A DNA stretch of 60,034 nucleotides from Verrucomicrobiia bacterium (GCA_035629175.1 DASPIL010000106.1:1-60034); one strand, 5' to 3'; shown: positions 1-10,254, counted from the first letter of the stretch. Notes: a model not told the origin generated them from the sequence alone. A program made the numbers and translations.

Positions 1-70
1 CGCCTACGGCTCCAGGGACTCCGTTCCACCGAAGGGGGTGGTTTCGAAAGGGTTGAAAGATGACACAGAG

Positions 71-1560
71 ATGAAAACAAAACCGGCAGGCACAGTGATT
101 TCTAATTGTCACTGAAGTGAAGAATAATTGTCATTGAACAAGCTCGGGAATATGCTAACTACAACAAATGGAAGGTTCTGGAAGTATATGATCTTGCAGG
201 GACTTCGGGCAAAACGGTAGTGGATCATCCGGAAGCGAAACGAATGATGGCTGACATCAAGAGGGGGCACATCACGGGTCTGATTTTCTCAAAACTTGCT
301 CGGGTGGCCCGTAATACGAGGGAGCTACTCGAGTTTGCGGACTTCTTTCGGCAGCACAACGCCGACATGATCTCCCTTCAGGAGAAGATCGACACGTCAT
401 CGCCTGCCGGTCGGCTATTTTACACGATGATCGCTGCGATGGCTCAATGGGAGCGGGAAGAAACGGTAGATCGGACGAAAGCATCCATCGCTGTTCGCGC
501 AAAACTCGGCAGCCCTTTGGGCGGACCAGCGCCGTATGGGTATGAATGGCGTGGTAAAAAGCTGGTCCCGCATCCGGAGGAGAAGCTGGTTCGCAAGCTC
601 ATGTATGATCTTTTCCTTCAGCACCGGCGCAAGAAGACTGTGGTTCGGTTGCTTAATGAGGCCGGCCACCGCACGCGGAAGGGGGCAAAATTCACGAGCA
701 AAACGGTGGCGCGCCTGCTTCAAGATCCAACAGCAAAGGGGGTTCATCGCGGGAACTATACCACTCGTAACGGGCAAACGAAACGGTGGGAACTGAAGCC
801 GGAAAGTGAATGGTGCCTCAACGAGGTTGAGCCCCTGGTATCCGTTGAAATCTGGACGGAGTGCAACCGCCTTATCGAAGAATCGCTTTCGAAGCAGAAG
901 CGCCCTGCAAAGATTCCCACGCATATTTTTGCAGGCGTCGCATTCTGCGAATGCGGCGAAAAGATGTATGTCCCTTCGAATAGTCCAAAATACGTTTGCC
1001 GCGCTTGCCGCAACAAGGTGCCAGTCCAGACCCTCGACGCATTCTTCAGAGAGGAGATCAAAGAGTATTCAGTAGCGCCTGAACCGATTGCGGAATACTT
1101 GCGCGATTCAAATCGAACAGCGGCCGAAAAGGAGACCCTATTGCAGGTCCAGCGGGCAGAACTCGTTCGGCTGCAGAAGGAGATTAAAAAGACCTACGAC
1201 CTATACCAACAGGAAAAGCTGGACGCAGACGCATTTGGTCGATTCTTCACGCCTTTAGAGGAACGCCGAAAGCAGATTGAAGCGGAACTGCCCCGCTTGG
1301 AGGCAGAACTGGATGTGATGCGTGTTAAGACGCTTTCATCGGAGGAGGTCGCCCTTCGAGCACGAGCGCTCTACGACAAATGGGAGTCGATGGAACCTTC
1401 CGAAAAACGCGCGATCGTCGAATTGATCACCGACAAGATGGTGATCGGGAAGGACGAAATCACCGTAAGTCTCTGCGAGCGTTCTTCTTGTAAGGAAATG
1501 GCAAATGGGTGGCGGAAGGGGTGGGATTCGAACCCACGGTACGGTTACCCGTACTTCTGA
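71..1560 (+). pseudogene. Serine recombinase, 5' end decayed
   Basis: Remnant of a large serine recombinase. From about 137 the reading frame encodes the rest of the resolvase catalytic domain (FSKLARVARN, SSPAGRLFYTMIAAMAQWERE), then the recombinase domain, a Cys4 zinc ribbon (CECGEKMYV ... CRACRNK) and a C-terminal coiled coil. The N-terminal part that should carry the nucleophilic serine is broken. An ATG at 71 opens MKTKPAGTVIS, then meets in-frame stops at 113 and 125 where a YCR-x-S-x-EEQ motif would be expected, and the downstream match lies in another frame. A GTG at 220 gives an open frame of 446 codons, but without the catalytic serine. The frame runs into the adjacent tRNA-Ser, so its last 17 or so residues are tRNA-derived. 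Probably inactive; the stops could be sequencing errors. Confidence 0.75.
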
Positions 1561-1599
1561 TTTCGAGTCAGATGCCTTTAACCACTCAGCCACCCTTCC
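1510..1599 (-). tRNA. tRNA-Ser(CGA)
   Basis: On the minus strand a full class II cloverleaf can be folded: acceptor GGAAGGG paired with CCCTTCC, anticodon stem TCTGA/TCAGA with loop CTCGAAA (anticodon CGA), a long variable arm (GTACGG...CCGTAC), the T-loop GTTCGAATC, discriminator G and an encoded CCA at 1510-1512. It reads UCG serine codons. The 3' half is overlapped by the end of the recombinase frame on the other strand, which marks the gene as the likely integration site of the vanished element. Confidence 0.95.
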
Positions 1600-1862
1600 A
1601 ACCGGTTCGGCGCCGTCCTCGGATTCGCGGCGCAAGAACGGCTTCACTATGGCAGAACATCGTCGCCGGGCAAGTTGAAGTTGGCAGGCCGCGAGGTCAC
1701 GGGCGCTTCTCGACACTCGAGGAAAGGGCGGGAAGATGAGGGGCGTTAAGCCCTCTTCCCCAGCCCCCGCTCCCGCTCCTGCGTCGCAGGCGAGGGGAGA
1801 AAACAGGGGTGCGCGCATGGGAGGGGGAGAAAACAACTCCAGTGTTTAGATGCGCCCTGAGG
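1600..1862. other. Intergenic, no gene seen
   Basis: About 260 bp between tRNA-Ser and the minus-strand export cluster. It holds a CT/GA-asymmetric tract around 1745-1835 (CCCTCTTCCCC, CCCGCTCCCGCTCC, GAGGGGAGAAAACA). This resembles the purine/pyrimidine-biased intergenic filler common in this group of bacteria. A short related string (GACGCAGGCGAGGGGA) recurs near 9150. I see no credible ORF, RNA or terminator. Confidence 0.5.
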
Positions 1863-2486
1863 TCACTCCTCCTGTTGTGCGGGCGTCCGCGCCGTGCCAT
1901 TGGTCCTGGAGCGTTCGGTTGTTTCGAACAGGCTCGTTGGATTCAGATCGTCCCTGCGGCGGAACGAACCGTCGGCATTTCGATGAATGTCGTCTTCCGT
2001 CCAAAGCTTCCCGTCTGGTCCGGCAGAACGAAGCTCGTAGCGTCCGCCCCCAACCGCATGGAAAAACAACGGGACACCCCAGCGGTCCACGAGCTGGCCG
2101 CGAGCGTTGAGCGCTCGGTGTCGATCCGACATAAATCGCTCATTCGCGCCATCGCTGCCGCGCAACAGCGCAGCCCAGTCCTCGTTGGCGCTTAATGGAC
2201 GGTTTCCCGCCGACTTCAGCAGCAACAGCGAATTCTCCATCAGGCGCGACATCAATGTCAGATCGTGTTCCGGCGCGACGTCCGGCCTCCCGTAATCGCT
2301 GAGGATGGAATCGCCGATCGGCTGCGCGGGCGATTCGTTTGCCGGAAGCCGGGGCGTCATGGAACCGGTTTCCAAAGGGGAAGCTTCCTGTTCGTTTGGA
2401 GCTCCCAACGGAGCCGGCCGTGTCATTGCGCAGCGCATCGCCACGATGGCAATTGCAACGAGCAAGAGAATGAAGAGCCGTTTCAC
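1863..2486 (-). CDS. Exported protein with pseudopilin-like C-terminal segment
   Basis: 207 residues. The N-terminus is a signal peptide or membrane anchor (MKRLFILLLVAIAIVAM), followed by a low-complexity Pro/Glu-rich linker. Residues about 130-170 read DRWGVPLFFHAVGGGRYELR then AGPDGKLWTEDDI. This is the calcium-site pattern (D-x-WG-x-P ... AGPDG ... DD) of GspG-type major pseudopilins, but the hydrophobic prepilin helix and glycine cleavage site are not in the usual form. Its ATG overlaps the stop of the upstream DUF1501 gene by 4 bp (ATGA), so the two are probably translationally coupled. Function unknown; the context suggests a cell-envelope role with the DUF1501/DUF1800 pair. Confidence 0.75.
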   Translation of the reverse strand: MKRLFILLLVAIAIVAMRCAMTRPAPLGAPNEQEASPLETGSMTPRLPANESPAQPIGDSILSDYGRPDVAPEHDLTLMSRLMENSLLLLKSAGNRPLSANEDWAALLRGSDGANERFMSDRHRALNARGQLVDRWGVPLFFHAVGGGRYELRSAGPDGKLWTEDDIHRNADGSFRRRDDLNPTSLFETTERSRTNGTARTPAQQEE

Positions 2487-3949
2487 GGCAGGACAAAGCC
2501 AAGGGGCGCCGATCCCAGCGCGGGATTCCAGAAGTTTGCAATATTGGGCAGCACGTAGCCCATGTTGCCCGCCGAGACTCCAAACCAGCGCAACAGTTCC
2601 GCGAAATACAAATCAGCCGCAACACCGGGGAGCAGGCGGCCGCCACGGCCGACGTCGTCGGGCCCGTCCAACGCGAGGTCGGGATACGTGCCGAACACTT
2701 TTCCGCCGTCCACTTTCCCGCCGAACACCATGGCATTCGCGCCCCATGCGTGATCGGTTCCGCGGCCATTGGATCGAAGTGTCCGGCTGAAATCCGAAGC
2801 CGTGAATGTAATGACGTCGTCCTGCAGTCCCACCATCTCCAGGGCGCGCTGATAGGCACCGATCGCGGAGTCCAGCACGCCCAGCATGCCGGCCTGGGTT
2901 TCCAGCAATTCGCCGTGATGATCCCATCCGCCGTACTGCACGAAGAACGTCTGGCGCCGCAAGCCGAGTTGATTCCGAATCTTGATGGTCTTCACCACCG
3001 CCTTCAACGTCGTTGCCACATAATTCGCGGGCGGAAAGAGCGCGTCCACAGCGGCGCCGAGCTGCGCATTTGAGGAATCGAACTGTTCCTGGAAAAGTTG
3101 CTGGGCGTCGTCGCTCTGCCGCGTGAGTTGCGCGAAGCTTTCTGTCAGCAGATTGCTGTAGGTCTGGTCCAGGGTGTTGCGCAACGCCGAATTCTTGATT
3201 TGAAGTGGATTCGGGTTGGCGCCGCCCGTGTTGCCTTCGAACGACAAGGCGCCCGACGGAGTGACGACGAACTGCTGGGTTGAGTTGCCGACCTGGAACA
3301 CGTTGTTGCCGCCGAGCGAGATGCTCATCGAGTTCGCCCCGCTGTTGTAGTAACTGTGCAGGATGTCGGCGCACCTCCCGGCCCAGCCGCTCAATTGTGA
3401 CATTCCCTGCGGCACTGCGGTCTGCCATTGCTCGATCTGGTCGCTGTGCGAGAACAACGCCTTGGGCACGGGAAGCGCGGCGTTCTGCCCGTTCTCCCAC
3501 GCGTTGAACTGCGCTTTTGTGACGGGTTGAACGAGTGTTCCTACATTGGCGACGAATGACAGTCTGCGTTTGCCCGCGAATGAACCGGTTCCATTCGCCA
3601 TTGCCTGCAGGTTCGCGCAGGCCGGGTGCAAACCGAAGGCTGCGGACGGCGCGGCAAGCTGCCGAAGGGCTGCGCGTTCGAGCGCGAGGCCGCCATCGGT
3701 GCCAAATGCACCGCGGGAGATTGCGTAGGTGTTGTATGCGGATTGTTCCCAGGGGACGAGCACGTTGAAGGAATCCATGCCGCCGCTCAGGAAAATGCAC
3801 ACGAGCGATCGATTATCGAGTGGACCGCTTTGCGCCGTGACGCTGTTGGCCAGCTTGAGGTTGAGCAGCGTGTTGAGCACTGCGGAGGATCCAACGGCGG
3901 CGCAGTTCAGTTGTTTCAGGAATCCGCGGCGTGAAATGGTTTTGCGCAT
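2483..3949 (-). CDS. DUF1501 family Tat-exported protein
   Basis: 488 residues from the ATG at 3949. The frame is open 66 codons further upstream, but that part lies inside the DUF1800 gene and the twin-arginine signal starts exactly here: SRRGFLK at residues 6-12, then a hydrophobic stretch. The DUF1501 core follows, a sulfatase/alkaline-phosphatase-superfamily fold, with FLSGGMDSFNVLVP near the start, FFVQYGGWDHHG in the middle and DFSRTLRSNGRGTDHAWG near the end. These are the usual metal-binding-like Asp/His positions. Members are almost always encoded next to DUF1800 proteins, as here, 16 bp downstream of one. Expected to act outside the cytoplasmic membrane; the substrate is unknown. 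Confidence 0.92.
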   Translation of the reverse strand: MRKTISRRGFLKQLNCAAVGSSAVLNTLLNLKLANSVTAQSGPLDNRSLVCIFLSGGMDSFNVLVPWEQSAYNTYAISRGAFGTDGGLALERAALRQLAAPSAAFGLHPACANLQAMANGTGSFAGKRRLSFVANVGTLVQPVTKAQFNAWENGQNAALPVPKALFSHSDQIEQWQTAVPQGMSQLSGWAGRCADILHSYYNSGANSMSISLGGNNVFQVGNSTQQFVVTPSGALSFEGNTGGANPNPLQIKNSALRNTLDQTYSNLLTESFAQLTRQSDDAQQLFQEQFDSSNAQLGAAVDALFPPANYVATTLKAVVKTIKIRNQLGLRRQTFFVQYGGWDHHGELLETQAGMLGVLDSAIGAYQRALEMVGLQDDVITFTASDFSRTLRSNGRGTDHAWGANAMVFGGKVDGGKVFGTYPDLALDGPDDVGRGGRLLPGVAADLYFAELLRWFGVSAGNMGYVLPNIANFWNPALGSAPLGFVLP

Positions 3950-3965
3950 GATCGAGGTCGAGGAG

Positions 3966-6900
3966 TTAACGTTGGATGGCGCCTTCCGGGGACGCGGCTG
4001 CGAGAAAAACAGCCATTCGGATCCGCAGCAGCCTGTCCGTCGTCGGTATTTGATTGATGGCTGCGAGAAGGTGGTCGCGCGTTGCAGATGACATGACGCC
4101 GCCGCAGAAGAGGAGACCGACCTGATCCGCGAGCGCGGCGCTGTCACCTGCGAATGGAAGCAGGTCTGCGTAATCCGGTGGGAAACGATAAACGTCGTAG
4201 AGCTTCAACCCTTCACACGTGATTTCCCAAAGCTTGTTCGGGAACGAAATGCTCGAGTAACTGTCGGTGATTTGAAACGCGGGTCCCACCAAACCATGCT
4301 GGGTGAGCAAACCGGGCGGCTGATAGCCTGGACGGAAGAAGTTGAAGACGCTCGGGGAAAAACCCGGTTCCTGGAATGCAGCAGCATTGAACTCGCCCCA
4401 GCTCCACCAAAGCAAATCCTGATGCTGATGCAGCCGCGCGACGCGGGCGATCGCCATCGCGCGATGAACGGGCTCTTTCAAGCGCCCGAATTCACGCGCG
4501 CCTGCGAACCATCGCGGATGCCGGGCTTCCTCGTCCATGAGAATGGCGCGGACCACTGCGCCCAGATCCCCGCGCTGTCCTGCGCCGTTGTCTCGAAACG
4601 CTGATGCGACACGCGCGACGTAGCCGGTGGACGGATTGCTGGTGACCATGAACTGGATCAATTGCCGGGAGACAAATGGCGGCGTATTCGGGTGATCGAA
4701 CAAATGACGCAATGCGTCGTCCACATCACGGATTCCGTTTGCCACAGTCGGAGTGCGCGCGGGAATTACGAATCCGTTGAGCAGCGTTTTGATTCCAAAA
4801 TCGTGCTTGTCCGCCCACATCTGCATCGGCACGGAACAATCATCGTCGCTCCAGCCGCCGTTTCCCCATGCCTGTCCGCCGAACCACAAGCCCGTGAACA
4901 CCCGTGCGAATTCCGTGATCTGCGCGTTGCCGTAGGTGGGGATCGGCTGGCCGATCGGGTCCAGTTTGCGCGTGCCATCCAGGTTCAGTTCCCAAAGGCC
5001 GATCGTGAACAGTTGTTGCACTTCGCGCGCGTAGTTTTCATCCGGATATTGATTGATCTCCGGCCGCGCCTTCTGATTTCCGATGTGGCTCAGATAGCGG
5101 CCCATCACGGGATGAAAAGTCACTTCACGCAGCACATCGAAGTAATTGCCAAACGCCTTCCGCACGAAGATGTCGTAGAAATGGGTCATTGCGAGCGGCT
5201 TGTTTTCCAGGTTTGGATCTCGCCGCGAAGCCACCAGAATTTGGCTCAGCGCAAACGCCACGCGCTGGCGGAGTTGATCGGGCCCGGCGATGACCGCGCG
5301 GGCAAACGGCGTGGTCGCATTGTTGCCATTTACGAACTGATCCAGTTCGTTGAACGAATAGGTGAGGTCCGTGCGCGCTCCGTCGAAATCCGCATAGATA
5401 TGTTCAATGTAGGGCCGATGAAGTGTCGGCGGCTGATTTGTGATTTGATCGCCGATCCAACCTTCGAGCCCGAGCTGCTGCACGCGATCCAGGTCGCGCA
5501 GGGTTGGCCCGAACGTTGCCTGTTGCAGTAGCCGAGCTGCCTGTGCCCGCGTGACCAAGCCTGTCCGCTCGAGCATCTGCTGCGCAAAGGCAGCATAGTC
5601 TCCCGCAACCAGCCCCGTGATTGAGCCGGCCGAGTTGATCATTGGGGTTGCGCCCTGAACGCTGTTTTGCCGATACGCGTCGCTCCCCAGCACCCCTTCG
5701 GCCCAGTCGGACACTCCGTCTCCATCACTGTCGCGGTCCTCGGTCGTGACCCGATAAAAGTCCTGTTGGCTGGAAGCGACGCGGTTTGTGAACTGTGCAT
5801 GCACGACCCCTGAAGCCACCTGTAAATTTCCTTCGAACAGCGCCCAATTGGTCAACGAACCGCTAGTGTGAAGCGACTGGGTTTTCGCGGCGATGAACGG
5901 CCACCGAATCAACACGTCGTTCGTCAGAAGTGAAAGGTTCACGAACATTACGGACTCCTCATTGAAGGGATCGGTGCCGTCAACGGCCTCGCGAAAGTTG
6001 GAGACGCCGTCTCCATCGGCATCCTCGTGGAGCTGCAACCTGGCGGCTCCATAACGAATTTCCCACGCGTCGGGCAAGCCGCTGCCGTCGATGTCCTCAC
6101 CTTCGGGCCACGCCGCCCCAGTGAATTGCGGCTTGCTTGTCGCCAGCAACGGATCCGACGCGTTCTCTCGCTCGAGTGAATCGGAAATTCCGTCGCCGTC
6201 CGTATCGGCAGCCCGAGGATTTGTGCCTGCAAGGAACTCGTCGCGATTGTTCAGGCCGTCGACGTCCGCATCCAGGATTGCATCCGAAGCCGAGAAGAGA
6301 TTGAAATTGTGAGCTGTTTCCCAGACATCAGGCATGCCGTCCTTGTCACGATCGCGCGACGCCGCGAACTCGGGCAGGTTTTCCAGCGCGTTTGTCGTGA
6401 TGAAGAGGCGGACGCCCTGATGCACCACCATGCTGCATGAACCGGGGATGCCGCCATAATCAACCCATGTCGCCGAACCGTTGTTCACCGCCGCATTGGC
6501 TGCAAAGGAGTTGGTGAACGAACGCAGGACAACCATGGTGTTGCTGGTTTGATTGGTGATTGAAAACGTCAACACCCATGCATTGCTGGCGGCGGCGCGC
6601 TGCGCGAGCAGGCGAAATTTCAAGCGCGATGACATGTCAGCTGGCCCGAAACCGCTGAATCCGAGCTTCGATTGCAGGTCAGCAGGCGGGTTGCCGTAGC
6701 TCGAATCCCAAATAGATCCCGTGGGCTGATTCGGAGAGCTGAAGCCGCCAATTCGTTCTGAATGAAACAAGTGGGTGATCGAACCATTGTAGTAGCGCAA
6801 CGCCATTCCCAAGGTGCGCCAGTCGCTGCTAGCCGGGTTCCTCACAGCGAGTTCAAAAAGGAAATCCTCGTTCCACACATTCGCGGCCAGCGCACCCGAG

Positions 6901-9074
6901 CCGTGATCCCAAACCAGTTGCACGTTCTCGATCGTCCACTCCCAGCGATCGGGCGCATTACGAAACACGGGAACGTATCCAGCAAAACCTGGACTGTTCG
7001 TTGAATTAAACATGGGATCCAAGCCGCGCCGATTCTCCTCACGATCGCTTATTCCGTCGCCATCTGTGTCGGCAATGTTCGGATTGCTGGGAATCGCCGC
7101 GTTCAGTTCGTCATAGTCGGACAAGCCGTCGCCGTCGCTGTCTGCGTTGAGTGCGTTGGCAAGCGATTCAGCCGAGTCCAGCAGTCCGTCACTATCCGTG
7201 TCCGCCAGCCGCGGATTGCTTCCGCGTTGGAACTCTTGAAGGTTGCTTAACCCGTCGCCGTCAGAATCGGCCGCGCTCAAGGCCGCTGTGGCGGGCTGGA
7301 GCGTGTGTTTCATCTCGAACCATTCCGGAATTCCAGATGCATCGGCGTCGAGCGCCGCGTCGACAATTTGAAGTGCATGCACGCCGACGGCCCAGCCCTG
7401 GACATTTGTGACTGTGAGGGTGAAGTGCGATGACGTCTGGTTTGTAAACCGCACGAGGTTGCCTTTTTGAAAGCTGCCAGCGGCCGTTTTCAGTTCCGTG
7501 AAGGTGGCTTGAGGCGTTGTCGTTGTCGTGCGGAAAAAGTGATCCGTCGATGCATTCGAACCCAGCCGAATGCGGCCGCGTTGATCATCGTAAGACCCGC
7601 CCACCAGCACGTAAACGTCGTAGCGCGCGAAGGGAACATTGCTGACGCTGATCGTCAGGGGAACACTTGCTGATGCGCGCACAAAACCGTTCATCAACTT
7701 GCGGTCGGTCGTTCCGCTGTTGCGGCTCGAGTCACTCGCGTCGCCGCTCCAATTCAACCCAAAGTTCGTCACAACCAATCCATCGCTGCGCACAATGTGG
7801 TTCGCGATTGGTGACGCGATGTCTGCCTTGCTGCCGAGAGGACGATTCCAACTGCGGATCGGCGTGGTGACATTCCATCGAACCTGCGGCACAGGGCCGC
7901 CGATCTCGTTGGTTCGCAGCGCGCCTTCGATGTCATTTCCCGAAACAAACTGAATCCCTATGGCCCCGCGGAACAGTGTCGGCGAAACCGCTGCGCTGTT
8001 GGGATCGGTTCCGAGCCGTCGCTCCGTTGCATCTGCAAAACCGTCCTCGTCCGAATCGGATGCGAGAGGATTTGAAGACCCGGGACCTTTGACTTCATCC
8101 CCATCCGAAACAGAATCGCCGTCACTGTCGGTGAGAAGGGGATTGGTTCCCATGGTTCGCTCCTGGGCATCGCCGAGCCCGTCGTTGTCGCTATCGGCGT
8201 TGTAAACGTCCGTCGATTGTATCCCGTTGTTAAACTCCTGAAGAGCGGTCAATCCATCGCCATCGCGGTCGAAACCCCCGTCGCCCGGATCATTGTCGGA
8301 GAGGTGCATCTCCCGTTCCCACCAACGCGGCATCCCATCGAGATCGGCGTCTGCGAGTGCCTCTGTGTCCACTTCCAGACTTGCGAAGTCGAATTGGATC
8401 CATGCGCTGACCCCGGCAATGCTGGGGCCGGCGCGCACCCACTCGATCGTGTTGGGTCCGGCCGTGGCGGCCACGTTTGTCGCGGCGAAATCGAGCGTGA
8501 TGCGGGTATCGCGGTCGATGCGGTTCGTGAATAGAAGTGTCGAGGTGCCGCTGCTGTTCCGGAAACGAACCACGACATCGTGCGCGCCAAATCCTTCGCC
8601 GCTCGCATTCACTGGCGCATTGGTCCAGATGCCGCCGTACACGAGTTCAAAGCTGAGTCGCAGGCGGGCGGTTGGATTGGCGTGGGCAGCCGACAGGAAA
8701 AAATGGGCGCGGTTGGTGCGATCCCCGGATGCGAGCGCGCGTTCCCATGCGAGCGAAGGTTCCGCAAAGGGGACTGGGAGAAGCGCAAGGAGGGCGTTGA
8801 ACGCGGCGGGATAATTGCCGGCAAGATAGAAATCATCATCGCGATCGGGATTGGCGAGGGGATTGTACAGCGGATCGCCCGCAATACGCGTCACACGACC
8901 CGGTCTGGCATCGTTGACGAAGTTCTCCTGCGAAAACTCGTCGGTTGGATTGTAGGCCGACGCGGACGGATCTTCATCGATGCCGATCGTCCACAGCAGT
9001 TCAACGCCGGCATGTGCCGAGAGGGCCATCGCGAGAGCACAGGCTGCAACGATGCGGAATAAAAGCGGGGACAT
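3966..9074 (-). CDS. Giant DUF1800 protein with TSP type 3 repeats
   Basis: 1702 residues with a signal peptide (MSPLLFRIVAACALAMALSAHA). Ordinary DUF1800 proteins are 450-600 residues long, so this one carries an N-terminal extension of about 1150. Three clusters of thrombospondin type 3 calcium-binding motifs (DSDNDGLGD, DTDGDGISD, DADGDGVSN) lie at roughly 240-365, 575-700 and 905-1040, with one more near 1140. They are separated by beta-rich stretches; the one at about 705-900 resembles a lectin-like module. The DUF1800 domain fills about 1175-1690 (ARLLQQATFGP near its start, VFTGLWFG, FVSRQLIQFMV). Cell-surface or outer-membrane location is likely. First gene of a three-gene minus-strand run. 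Confidence 0.92.
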   Translation of the reverse strand: MSPLLFRIVAACALAMALSAHAGVELLWTIGIDEDPSASAYNPTDEFSQENFVNDARPGRVTRIAGDPLYNPLANPDRDDDFYLAGNYPAAFNALLALLPVPFAEPSLAWERALASGDRTNRAHFFLSAAHANPTARLRLSFELVYGGIWTNAPVNASGEGFGAHDVVVRFRNSSGTSTLLFTNRIDRDTRITLDFAATNVAATAGPNTIEWVRAGPSIAGVSAWIQFDFASLEVDTEALADADLDGMPRWWEREMHLSDNDPGDGGFDRDGDGLTALQEFNNGIQSTDVYNADSDNDGLGDAQERTMGTNPLLTDSDGDSVSDGDEVKGPGSSNPLASDSDEDGFADATERRLGTDPNSAAVSPTLFRGAIGIQFVSGNDIEGALRTNEIGGPVPQVRWNVTTPIRSWNRPLGSKADIASPIANHIVRSDGLVVTNFGLNWSGDASDSSRNSGTTDRKLMNGFVRASASVPLTISVSNVPFARYDVYVLVGGSYDDQRGRIRLGSNASTDHFFRTTTTTPQATFTELKTAAGSFQKGNLVRFTNQTSSHFTLTVTNVQGWAVGVHALQIVDAALDADASGIPEWFEMKHTLQPATAALSAADSDGDGLSNLQEFQRGSNPRLADTDSDGLLDSAESLANALNADSDGDGLSDYDELNAAIPSNPNIADTDGDGISDREENRRGLDPMFNSTNSPGFAGYVPVFRNAPDRWEWTIENVQLVWDHGSGALAANVWNEDFLFELAVRNPASSDWRTLGMALRYYNGSITHLFHSERIGGFSSPNQPTGSIWDSSYGNPPADLQSKLGFSGFGPADMSSRLKFRLLAQRAAASNAWVLTFSITNQTSNTMVVLRSFTNSFAANAAVNNGSATWVDYGGIPGSCSMVVHQGVRLFITTNALENLPEFAASRDRDKDGMPDVWETAHNFNLFSASDAILDADVDGLNNRDEFLAGTNPRAADTDGDGISDSLERENASDPLLATSKPQFTGAAWPEGEDIDGSGLPDAWEIRYGAARLQLHEDADGDGVSNFREAVDGTDPFNEESVMFVNLSLLTNDVLIRWPFIAAKTQSLHTSGSLTNWALFEGNLQVASGVVHAQFTNRVASSQQDFYRVTTEDRDSDGDGVSDWAEGVLGSDAYRQNSVQGATPMINSAGSITGLVAGDYAAFAQQMLERTGLVTRAQAARLLQQATFGPTLRDLDRVQQLGLEGWIGDQITNQPPTLHRPYIEHIYADFDGARTDLTYSFNELDQFVNGNNATTPFARAVIAGPDQLRQRVAFALSQILVASRRDPNLENKPLAMTHFYDIFVRKAFGNYFDVLREVTFHPVMGRYLSHIGNQKARPEINQYPDENYAREVQQLFTIGLWELNLDGTRKLDPIGQPIPTYGNAQITEFARVFTGLWFGGQAWGNGGWSDDDCSVPMQMWADKHDFGIKTLLNGFVIPARTPTVANGIRDVDDALRHLFDHPNTPPFVSRQLIQFMVTSNPSTGYVARVASAFRDNGAGQRGDLGAVVRAILMDEEARHPRWFAGAREFGRLKEPVHRAMAIARVARLHQHQDLLWWSWGEFNAAAFQEPGFSPSVFNFFRPGYQPPGLLTQHGLVGPAFQITDSYSSISFPNKLWEITCEGLKLYDVYRFPPDYADLLPFAGDSAALADQVGLLFCGGVMSSATRDHLLAAINQIPTTDRLLRIRMAVFLAAASPEGAIQR

Positions 9075-9235
9075 AAGACAACACGGAGTTTAGCAGATCG
9101 AGCGCCACTGGCGATCATTAGATGGGGGAAGTGCGATTGTCCGGGATTGAGACGCAGGCGAGGGGAAACAGAGTCACCAGGCGAGGTCGGCAGAGGACCG
9201 CAAAGCCTGACGGAACGAGGGCAGGTTTTGTTGGG

Positions 9236-9310
9236 TGGTGGGCGTTGAGGGATTCGAACCCCCGGCCTACTCGGTGTAAACGAGGTGCTCTACCACTGAG
9301 CTAAACGCCC
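9236..9310 (-). tRNA. tRNA-Val(TAC)
   Basis: The minus strand folds to a complete cloverleaf: acceptor GGGCGTT/AACGCCC, D-arm GCTC...GAGC, anticodon loop TTTACAC (anticodon TAC), T-loop GTTCGAATC and an encoded ACCA at 9236-9239. The outer anticodon-stem pair appears to be a C-T mismatch (27-43), the only irregularity. It stands alone between the DUF1800 gene and the PTS IIA gene. Confidence 0.95.
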
Positions 9311-9396
9311 GCAGGGCAACAAAGTAGCCACACCCGCGAACCCAACGCGAACGTTTTTTCTTCCCGGCCCGGCAAACGATCGTAACATCCACCCCC

Positions 9397-9882
9397 ATGA
9401 AGAATTCCGGTCCTGTGGTGCTGAGCCAGTTGATTCCTCCTGCCTGCATCGATTTGAATTTGCAGAGCAAGGACCGCGACGGTGTCCTGGGCGAACTCGT
9501 CAATCACATCCCCGCCCTGGTCAACCAACCCGAGGCCAAGATCACGCTGTTGCGGGCGCTGCACGAACGCGAGCAACTCTACAGCACCGGAATCGGCGAC
9601 GGCATCGCTCTCCCGCACGCGCGCAACGCACTGGTCGGCATGGTGAATGACCCAGTAATCGTCTTTGGGCGTCATGCAACCGGGATTCCATATGGCGCGA
9701 TCGACGGCATTCCGGCGCGGCTGTTTTTCCTGCTGGTCGCGCCGACGGTCACCCAGCATCTGGCGGTGTTGGCGCGGATCAGCCGGCTTCTGCGCGATCC
9801 GCAGGTGCGGCAGGGATTGCTCTCAGCGCCCGCTCCTGACAAGGCGCTCGATGTCATCCGTGCCGCAGAGGCGCGGCTTTAG
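9397..9882 (+). CDS. PTS EIIA type-2 (PtsN-like) protein
   Basis: 161 residues, a single PTS EIIA fructose/nitrogen-type domain. The phospho-accepting histidine is H74 in GIALPHAR, and the domain closes with the usual HLAVLARISRLLRD helix. No membrane or EIIB parts are attached and no sugar-transport genes are nearby, so a regulatory (nitrogen-PTS) role is more likely than sugar uptake. The position next to glnK-amt, convergently transcribed with a 30 bp gap, fits a nitrogen theme, though this is inference. The ATG at 9397 is the first start of the domain. Confidence 0.88.
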   Translation: MKNSGPVVLSQLIPPACIDLNLQSKDRDGVLGELVNHIPALVNQPEAKITLLRALHEREQLYSTGIGDGIALPHARNALVGMVNDPVIVFGRHATGIPYGAIDGIPARLFFLLVAPTVTQHLAVLARISRLLRDPQVRQGLLSAPAPDKALDVIRAAEARL

Positions 9883-9912
9883 ATCGAGGCGATCGCGGGT
9901 CCGCGAAGGGAC

Positions 9913-10254
<342 letters not shown>

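Noticed and set aside
1600-1862. Open frames spanning the CT-rich tract on both strands
   Set aside because: Low-complexity translation and no ribosome-binding site; the tract looks like non-coding filler.
4662-5531. A 289-codon plus-strand frame inside the DUF1800 gene
   Set aside because: Opposite the conserved DUF1800 domain; composition typical of a shadow frame.
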